NCBI GenBank assembly: GCA_021200895.1
Contig: JAJQFX010000125.1
Coordinates: forward strand, 1-18,515
DNA length: 18,515 nucleotides
Direction: 5' to 3'
Source: Clostridiales bacterium
GTDB taxonomy: Bacteria; Bacillota; Clostridia; Oscillospirales; Oscillospiraceae
In this document: piece after piece, positions 14,488 through 18,515 of the stretch
Numbering within the stretch: position 1 is the stretch's first letter
How the letters are laid out: each line of letters opens with the position of its first letter
Notes under the pieces: model-generated
What the model was told of the DNA's origin: nothing
The model's input: only the letters and a program-made list of their open reading frames with translations
Databases searched by the model: none
Made by a program: the position numbers and the translations under genes

Positions 14488-14958
14488 TCAAAGGGGCATT
14501 GCCTGGAAGTCCTCCTCCGCAATGTCACAGCTATACTCATGGGTCAGCGTATAGCAGAAAATCTCTCCGTCCCTGCTGAACGCCAAATCCTCCAGCAGGA
14601 TGCCGGTGGCTTCGTCCTGCTCCGTAAAGTCAAAGATGTTTTTTCGGCTTTTTAAAAATTCCAGCACGCAATAGTCCTTCCGGAAGAAGACCAAAAAGTG
14701 GGGATGGCCGGGCATATCCGAAGGGGCCTCGGTGTACCGGGTGGCAATGACGCTGTCCGTCAGCGCCGCCCAAACGGACTGCCGCAGCTCCTCCATATCC
14801 CTGAGGTACGGGTCTACGGTGAAGCAAACCGCATCCGCCCTGCCCCACACAAAGGTGAGGAACCTCAGATAGCTCTTCCTGTCCATCGGGCTATACTCCA
14901 CAAATGGGCTGGGCTTGCGCGGCAACTTCTCCCTATCCGGCAGGATGCTCCGGCGCAT
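14488..14958 (-). CDS. Hypothetical protein inside the leu operon
   Basis: A protein of up to 156 residues that I do not recognise. It begins only 6 bp after the leuD stop and ends 48 bp before leuB, so it must be on the leu transcript. The ATG at 14958 has no clear ribosome-binding site; the ATG at 14886 (residue 25) has GGAG 9 nt upstream and would give a 132-residue protein starting MDRKSYLRFL, which may be the true start. The protein is soluble, without signal or membrane segments, and rich in Phe, Tyr, Asp and Glu, with segments such as HPHFLVFFRKDYCVLEFLK, IFDFTEQDEATG and CYTLTHEYSCDI. It has no catalytic pattern I can name. Its acidic and aromatic character is broadly like that of the isolated gene at 171-713, but I see no clear sequence relation between them. 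Confidence 0.65.
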   Translation of the reverse strand: MRRSILPDREKLPRKPSPFVEYSPMDRKSYLRFLTFVWGRADAVCFTVDPYLRDMEELRQSVWAALTDSVIATRYTEAPSDMPGHPHFLVFFRKDYCVLEFLKSRKNIFDFTEQDEATGILLEDLAFSRDGEIFCYTLTHEYSCDIAEEDFQAMPL

Positions 14959-14964
14959 GGCCGG

Positions 14965-15453
14965 TTACTTCGCCAGCCCCCGGGCCTTGAGGGATTCCAT
15001 CAGCCCGCCGGACTGGATGATATTCTCAATAAAGGGCGGGAAAGGCGCGGCCTGAAAGGTTTTCCCGGTGGTCTCGTCGCAGATGACACCGCTGGCCAAA
15101 TCCACGCTGATTTTGTCACCGGGCTGGATATTGGCCGCCGCCTCGGGGCACTCCAGGATGGGCAGGCCGATGTTGATGGCGTTGCGGTAGAAGATGCGGG
15201 CAAAGGAGGCCGCAATAACGCACTTCGCGCCGCTGGCCTTGATGGCCAGAGGAGCATGCTCCCGGGAGGAGCCGCAGCCGAAGTTGGCCCCGCCCACGAT
15301 GATGTCCCCCTGCTCCACGCTGGAGGCGTAGTTGGGGTCAATGTCCTCCATGCAGTGGGAGGCCAGCGCCGCCTCGCTGGGGTCGTTCAGATACCGGGCC
15401 GGGATGATGACATCGGTATCCACATTGTCGCCATAGACATAAATTTTAGACAT
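14965..15453 (-). CDS. leuD: 3-isopropylmalate dehydratase small subunit
   Basis: Small (swivel-domain) subunit of isopropylmalate isomerase, which with LeuC converts 2-isopropylmalate to 3-isopropylmalate. At 162 residues it is the short form found in Clostridia and archaea, not the form of about 200 residues seen in enterobacteria. Motifs: YGDNVDTDVIIPARYL near the N-terminus, IIVGGANFGCGSSREHAP (the substrate-binding SREHAP loop), and SFARIFYRNAINIGLP. The ATG at 15453 has AGGAGG 10 nt upstream. LeuD and LeuC are separated by a GNAT gene here, which is unusual because the two subunits are commonly adjacent. The unknown gene follows after 6 bp. Confidence 0.97.
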   Translation of the reverse strand: MSKIYVYGDNVDTDVIIPARYLNDPSEAALASHCMEDIDPNYASSVEQGDIIVGGANFGCGSSREHAPLAIKASGAKCVIAASFARIFYRNAINIGLPILECPEAAANIQPGDKISVDLASGVICDETTGKTFQAAPFPPFIENIIQSGGLMESLKARGLAK

Positions 15454-15507
15454 AAGTTCCGTTCCTCCTAGAATCTTATCATTTCAAACGCCGGGTTATA
15501 CGGACGC

Positions 15508-16002
15508 TTACAGGGCAAATACTAAATCGTCCCCATCCAATTCGTCCAGCTGCCGGAAGCCAATGCTGATGTACAACGCCTGTGCCCGCCTGTTAAATAC
15601 CTCCGTGGACAGCTTTACCGGTCTGTCGGGATAGGCGCGTTTTAAAAGCTCCACCGCTTTCTGAGCCGCAGCCTTTCCGTATCCCTGCCCCTGGTGCCTC
15701 ACGTCAATAAAATAGCTCCAGCTGCTGGCCTCACCTTTGCCCAGCCATTCAGTGAACAGGATAAAACCAATTCGTTCTCCGTCCGGACGGCAAATCAGGC
15801 AGGGAAGGCTACGTTCCGGGTGTAGGTAGGCGCGCCCCAGAGAGAAGCCGCCGGAGTTGACGCACTCCCGCTGCTCCGGCGTCAGTTGGCAGCCCTCCAC
15901 GGCATACCAGATGTCCTCATCGTCCTTCACGGGACGGAACAGGATGTTGTCTGGTTCCATCTCTGCGAGGATCGGCAAAAGGCGTTCCTTCATGGTCGGC
16001 AT
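15508..16002 (-). CDS. GNAT family N-acetyltransferase
   Basis: A 164-residue acetyltransferase of the GCN5-related fold, moving acetyl from acetyl-CoA to an amine. The acetyl-CoA binding signature is clear: FIDVRHQGQGYGKAAAQKAV, with R102-x-x-G-x-G-x-G-K110 (Arg-His-Gln-Gly-Gln-Gly-Tyr-Gly-Lys). Then follow a STEVFNRRAQALYISIGFR segment and a C-terminal DELDGDDLVFAL. The ending, with a conserved Asn-x-x-Ala-x-x-Leu-Tyr-x-x-x-Gly-Phe, is like the BltD/PaiA-type polyamine acetyltransferases, but the substrate is not determinable. The ATG at 16002 has AAGGAG 8 nt upstream. It starts 16 bp after the leuC stop and precedes leuD by 54 bp, so it is cotranscribed with them. A direct role in leucine synthesis is not expected. 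Confidence 0.86.
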   Translation of the reverse strand: MPTMKERLLPILAEMEPDNILFRPVKDDEDIWYAVEGCQLTPEQRECVNSGGFSLGRAYLHPERSLPCLICRPDGERIGFILFTEWLGKGEASSWSYFIDVRHQGQGYGKAAAQKAVELLKRAYPDRPVKLSTEVFNRRAQALYISIGFRQLDELDGDDLVFAL

Positions 16003-16018
16003 TGGTTATTCTCCTTCA

Positions 16019-17278
16019 TCAAAGCTCGGCAGGGTCGGCCAGGACGCCCATCACCGCGGAGGCCGCCGCCACCGTGGGGGAGGCCAGGATAACTTTACTG
16101 TCCACATGGCCCATGCGCCCCACAAAGTTCCGGTTGGTGGTGGACACGGCCACTTCGCCCTCGCACATACAGCCCATGTGGCCGCCCAGGCAGGGGCCAC
16201 AGGTGGGGGTGGAGATGGCGCAACCTGCCTCCAGCAAGTCCATGTAAATGCCCTCCTGAATCATCTGGGCGATGATTTCCTGGGTGGCGGGGAGGACGAT
16301 GCAGCGGACGCCGGGGGCCACCTTGCGGCCCTTCAAAATTGCCGCCGCCGCCCGCATATCACTGATGCGGCCGTTGGTGCAGGAGCCGATAACCACCTGG
16401 TCCAGCTTGATGCCTTTGACCTCCTGCACCCGCTTGGCGTTGCCGGGCAGGAAGGGCATGGCTACGGTGGAGTCCAGCTCGTCCAGGTTGATGACTACCT
16501 CCCGCTCGTACTCCGCGTCGGGGTCAGCCTCGTAAATCACCGGCTGGCGGTCGGTGCGGCCCTTCAAATAGTCCAGCGTCTTATCGTCTACCGGGAAGAT
16601 GCCGTTCTTCGCCCCGGCCTCGATGGCCATATTGGCGATGGTGAACCGGTCGTCCATAGTCAGCTCGCTCATAGCGGGGCCGGTGAACTCCAGGCTCTTA
16701 TACAGCGCCCCGTCCACGCCGATTTCCCCAATCAGGTGGAGCATCACGTCCTTGCCAGAGACGAAGGGCTTGAACTTGCCGGTCAGCGTCACCTTGATGG
16801 CGGAGGGCACCTTGAACCAGTTCAGGCCGCTGGCCATGCCAGCCGCCATGTCGGTGGAGCCCACGCCGGTGGAGAAGGCCCCCAGCGCGCCATAGGTGCA
16901 GGTGTGGGAGTCTGCGCCGATGGTCAGGTCGCCGGGCACCACCAACCCCTTTTCGGGAATCAGGGCGTGCTCCACCCCCATCTCGCCCACGTCATAGAAG
17001 TGGGTCAGCCCCTGGGCATGGGCGAAGTCCCGGGCCACCTTGCACAGCTGGGCCGCCTTGATGTCCTTGCAGGGGGTGTAGTGATCCAGCACAATGACGA
17101 TTTTGTCCTTGTCATACACCTGCTGGATGCCGTACTCCTCCAGCACACCGATGGCCACCGGTGCGGTCACGTCATTGCCGTGTACCAAATCCAGCTTTGC
17201 CTCGATGAGCTGGCCGGGCGTCACGCTGCTCAGCCCCGCGTGGGCGGCTAAAATCTTCTGGGTCATTGTCATTCCCAT
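16019..17278 (-). CDS. leuC: 3-isopropylmalate dehydratase large subunit
   Basis: Large iron-sulfur subunit of isopropylmalate isomerase (aconitase superfamily), acting with LeuD in the second step of leucine synthesis. The start is the ATG at 17278 (419 residues, normal for the clostridial LeuC), with AGGAGG 10 nt upstream; codons further upstream in the frame run through the promoter region. Motifs: MTQKILAAHAGL at the N-terminus, DHYTPCKDIKAAQ, GADSHTCTYGALGAFSTGVGSTD, GSCTNGRISDM with cluster ligand C300, and STPTCGPCLGG with C360 and C363, so all three 4Fe-4S ligands are present. It could be confused with homoaconitase large subunit, but the leuB/leuD neighbours settle the role. It is first in the operon, and its leader contains a GC-rich hairpin (GCGGCG at 17304-17309, CGCCGC at 17314-17319) just before the ribosome-binding site. 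Confidence 0.97.
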   Translation of the reverse strand: MGMTMTQKILAAHAGLSSVTPGQLIEAKLDLVHGNDVTAPVAIGVLEEYGIQQVYDKDKIVIVLDHYTPCKDIKAAQLCKVARDFAHAQGLTHFYDVGEMGVEHALIPEKGLVVPGDLTIGADSHTCTYGALGAFSTGVGSTDMAAGMASGLNWFKVPSAIKVTLTGKFKPFVSGKDVMLHLIGEIGVDGALYKSLEFTGPAMSELTMDDRFTIANMAIEAGAKNGIFPVDDKTLDYLKGRTDRQPVIYEADPDAEYEREVVINLDELDSTVAMPFLPGNAKRVQEVKGIKLDQVVIGSCTNGRISDMRAAAAILKGRKVAPGVRCIVLPATQEIIAQMIQEGIYMDLLEAGCAISTPTCGPCLGGHMGCMCEGEVAVSTTNRNFVGRMGHVDSKVILASPTVAAASAVMGVLADPAEL

Positions 17279-17349
17279 GGTAAACGTACCTCCTGTTTCA
17301 CCTGCGGCGCTGGCGCCGCTGTCTGCTGCTTCTATCATACCGAATCTGG

Positions 17350-17378
17350 TTGCAAAAGAATGTAAACTATGATACAAT
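17350..17378 (+). promoter_or_regulatory. Promoter of the Crp/Fnr-family gene
   Basis: TTGCAA (17350-17355) and TACAAT (17373-17378) are separated by 17 nt. The leader is only about 16 nt, carrying AAGGGAGGG at 17386-17394 as the ribosome-binding site. The divergent leuC promoter must lie in the same 122-bp gap; the best -10 candidate for it is TATGAT on the minus strand (17339-17334), with no good -35. Confidence 0.8.
17361..17376. promoter_or_regulatory. Putative Crp/Fnr-type operator
   Basis: TGTA-N8-TACA forms a 16-bp dyad, the same length as classical Crp sites (TGTGA-N6-TCACA). It covers the spacer and -10 box of the regulator's own promoter and lies upstream of the leuC -10 candidate, so the gene could repress itself and act on leuC. 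The half-sites are only 4 bp, so this is a tentative call. Confidence 0.4.
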
Positions 17379-17400
17379 CTCCCCAAAGGGAGGGAATTTT

Positions 17401-18036
17401 ATGGAATATTTCAGCTTGCAGGAACTGAACCTGCCCAAGGACATCTGGACGCCCTTCGCCGCCCACCATCAGGCCCGGCGTTACCGCCCTGGCCAAATCA
17501 TTTATTTGCAGGACACCACCGCCGGACACTTTTACTACCTGAAAGGCGGACGGGTGAAAACCTACAGTTCCTCACAGGAGGGTGTGGAGCGGGTGCTGAA
17601 CATCTACCACAGCGGAAGCCTGTTCGGGGAGGCCTCCTTCTTTGACGAGCTGCCGCGGGTCTCCTCCGCCGTGGCCATGACGGAGTGCGCCATCATCCCC
17701 ATTGACCGGCAGATGGCGGCGGAGGAGATGTCCGCCAACCCGGAGCTGGCCTTGGCCCTGCTGAAGTACCTGGCCCGGACAGTGCGGCTGCTCTCCTCCC
17801 AGGTGGACAATATGGCCTTCCTCCGGGCTGACCAGCGGCTGGCCCAGTACCTGCTGACCCTGCCCAGGGAGGCGGACGGGCTTGTCCGCTGCTCTCAGGA
17901 GGAACTGGCCGCCGCCATCAGCGCCAGCCGGGTCACGGTGAACCGGACGTTGCAGCGCTTCGCCCAGGCGGGGCTGGTAGAAACGGAATACGGCGGGGTG
18001 CGGATTTTAAACCCCCAGGGCCTGGCGGACTGTTAG
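17401..18036 (+). CDS. Crp/Fnr family transcriptional regulator
   Basis: A 211-residue DNA-binding regulator. The ATG at 17401 follows AAGGGAGGG and lies just after the promoter. An N-terminal cyclic-nucleotide-binding-like beta barrel (about 25-120) contains YRPGQIIYLQD, FYYLKGGRVKTYS and GSLFGEASFFDELPRVSSA in the phosphate-cassette position. A dimer helix follows (about 125-155, LARTVRLLSSQVDNMAF). The winged helix-turn-helix is CSQEELAAAISASRVTVNRTLQRF at about 160-185, with wing residues GGVRILN. There is no N-terminal cysteine cluster, so it is not an Fnr-type oxygen sensor. The Glu in FGEAS is kept and Arg in PRVSSA fits a ligand-binding cassette, but clostridial members bind diverse signals and the ligand is unknown. 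It is divergent from leuC, making the leu operon a likely target. Confidence 0.92.
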   Translation: MEYFSLQELNLPKDIWTPFAAHHQARRYRPGQIIYLQDTTAGHFYYLKGGRVKTYSSSQEGVERVLNIYHSGSLFGEASFFDELPRVSSAVAMTECAIIPIDRQMAAEEMSANPELALALLKYLARTVRLLSSQVDNMAFLRADQRLAQYLLTLPREADGLVRCSQEELAAAISASRVTVNRTLQRFAQAGLVETEYGGVRILNPQGLADC

Positions 18037-18070
18037 GGAACCTCTCCCCTGCTGCCCTATGCTGCAATCA

Positions 18071-18143
18071 AACGCCCGTCCGACAGTTACTCTTTGCCGC
18101 TGCCCCACGCCGGGGGAGGAAAAAGCGCTGTCGGACGGGCGTT
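18071..18143. repeat. Long perfect inverted repeat after the Crp/Fnr gene
   Basis: AACGCCCGTCCGACAG (18071-18086) is exactly complementary to 18128-18143, with a 41-nt spacer. Three further bases at each outer end can pair after one mismatch. It lies between two convergent genes, 34 bp after the regulator stop, and is followed on the plus strand by CGATTTTC. It may be a bidirectional terminator, though the large spacer is unusual for one. Confidence 0.7.
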
Positions 18144-18178
18144 CGATTTTCTACATATCAGGCGGGTGCTGGGCGCGC

Positions 18179-18515
18179 TTACTCCTGCTCTGCCGCCTGT
18201 CCGGGCCAGGGAATCAGCACCTTCAAATAGAACCAGCCATCCTCTGCCCGAACGGAGACGGTGCCGTCGTATTTTTGGGCGACATAGCGAATACTCTTGA
18301 TGCCGTAGCCGTGGTTTTCCTTATCGGCCTTGGTGGTCTGGTATTCCCCGTCCACCACCTCCGGCGCAGCGGCGCAGAAATTCTCCACCTGAATCACCAA
18401 GAAGCCGTTTTTCAGATAGACCGCCACGCGAATCAACCGCTGCTCCGGCTCCTCCAGCTTGCCCACGCTTTCAATGGCGTTGTCCAGCGCGTTTCCGAAG
18501 ATGCTGCAAATATCC
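18179..18515 (-). CDS. GHKL sensor histidine kinase, C-terminal part (5' end outside window)
   Basis: The last 111 residues of a protein whose beginning lies beyond the window. What is visible is an ATP-binding domain of the GHKL type: the N-box DICSIFGNALDNAIES at the very edge, then YLKNGFLVIQVENF, the G-box HGYGIKSIRYVAQKYDG, and the closing strand WFYLKVLIPW. This arrangement is that of AgrC/ComD/VirS-like kinases, which detect peptide signals through an N-terminal membrane domain and usually pair with a LytTR-type response regulator. Neither of those parts is in the window. The gene converges on the Crp/Fnr-type gene, with the inverted repeat between them. A GTG at 18466 opens an internal frame but is not a start, since the frame and its N-box continue upstream. 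Confidence 0.87.
   Translation of the reverse strand, partial: DICSIFGNALDNAIESVGKLEEPEQRLIRVAVYLKNGFLVIQVENFCAAAPEVVDGEYQTTKADKENHGYGIKSIRYVAQKYDGTVSVRAEDGWFYLKVLIPWPGQAAEQE

Noticed and set aside
15857..17251. Long plus-strand frame over leuC and the GNAT gene
   Set aside because: It is antisense to two recognised genes and has repetitive His/Gly/Ala composition, typical of a shadow frame.

Overview
The window looks like a chromosomal stretch of an anaerobic, GC-rich Firmicute of the Clostridia, most like the butyrate-producing gut Oscillospiraceae/Ruminococcaceae. The grounds are the clostridial forms of thiolase, butyryl-CoA:acetate CoA-transferase and LeuC/LeuD, the GltD-like flavoprotein, the strong Shine-Dalgarno sites (AGGAGG type) and the sigma-A type promoters with 17-nt spacers. 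Genus is not resolvable from this sequence alone. There are no rRNA or tRNA genes, CRISPR arrays, insertion sequences or phage genes. This is a core-metabolism region, and the interesting material is mostly in the regulatory gaps and in a few odd or broken genes.

Layout. 1-790: an isolated gene of unknown function (possibly DUF3877-like) with its own terminator. 908-4326: argS under a near-consensus promoter, followed closely by a secreted N-acetylmuramoyl-L-alanine amidase with two SH3b repeats; the start of the amidase is problematic. 4393-5833: thlA (acetyl-CoA acetyltransferase) behind a perfect TTGACA-17-TATAAT promoter flanked by two 18-bp sites that match the Rex operator pattern. 5850-7054 (minus): a degenerate PAS/HATPase sensor-kinase-like protein whose promoter is bordered by two tandem Spo0A-type boxes. 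7196-8584: butyryl-CoA:acetate CoA-transferase (but). 8596-10202 (minus): pyruvate kinase. 10266-11750: a GltD-like NAD(P)/FAD oxidoreductase whose first, cysteine-rich codons lie in a different frame from the rest (apparent one-base deletion). 11855-13161 (minus): class I aminotransferase. 13304-17278 (minus): a leucine operon in the order leuC, GNAT acetyltransferase, leuD, unknown gene, leuB, without leuA. 17350-18036: a divergent Crp/Fnr-family regulator. 18071-18143: a long perfect inverted repeat. 18179-18515 (minus): the C-terminal end of a GHKL sensor kinase that runs off the window.

How it fits together. Pyruvate kinase, thiolase and the CoA-transferase are the entry, first and last steps of the glycolysis-to-butyrate route; the central reduction enzymes (hbd, crt, bcd-etf) are not here. 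The putative Rex sites suggest that thiolase follows the NADH/NAD+ ratio, and the putative 0A boxes suggest a link between sporulation or stationary-phase control and the kinase/but pair. The leu cluster makes the second and third steps of leucine synthesis, and its promoter region is shared with the divergent Crp/Fnr-type gene, which makes that regulator a natural candidate for local control. All regulatory calls are from motif reading only.
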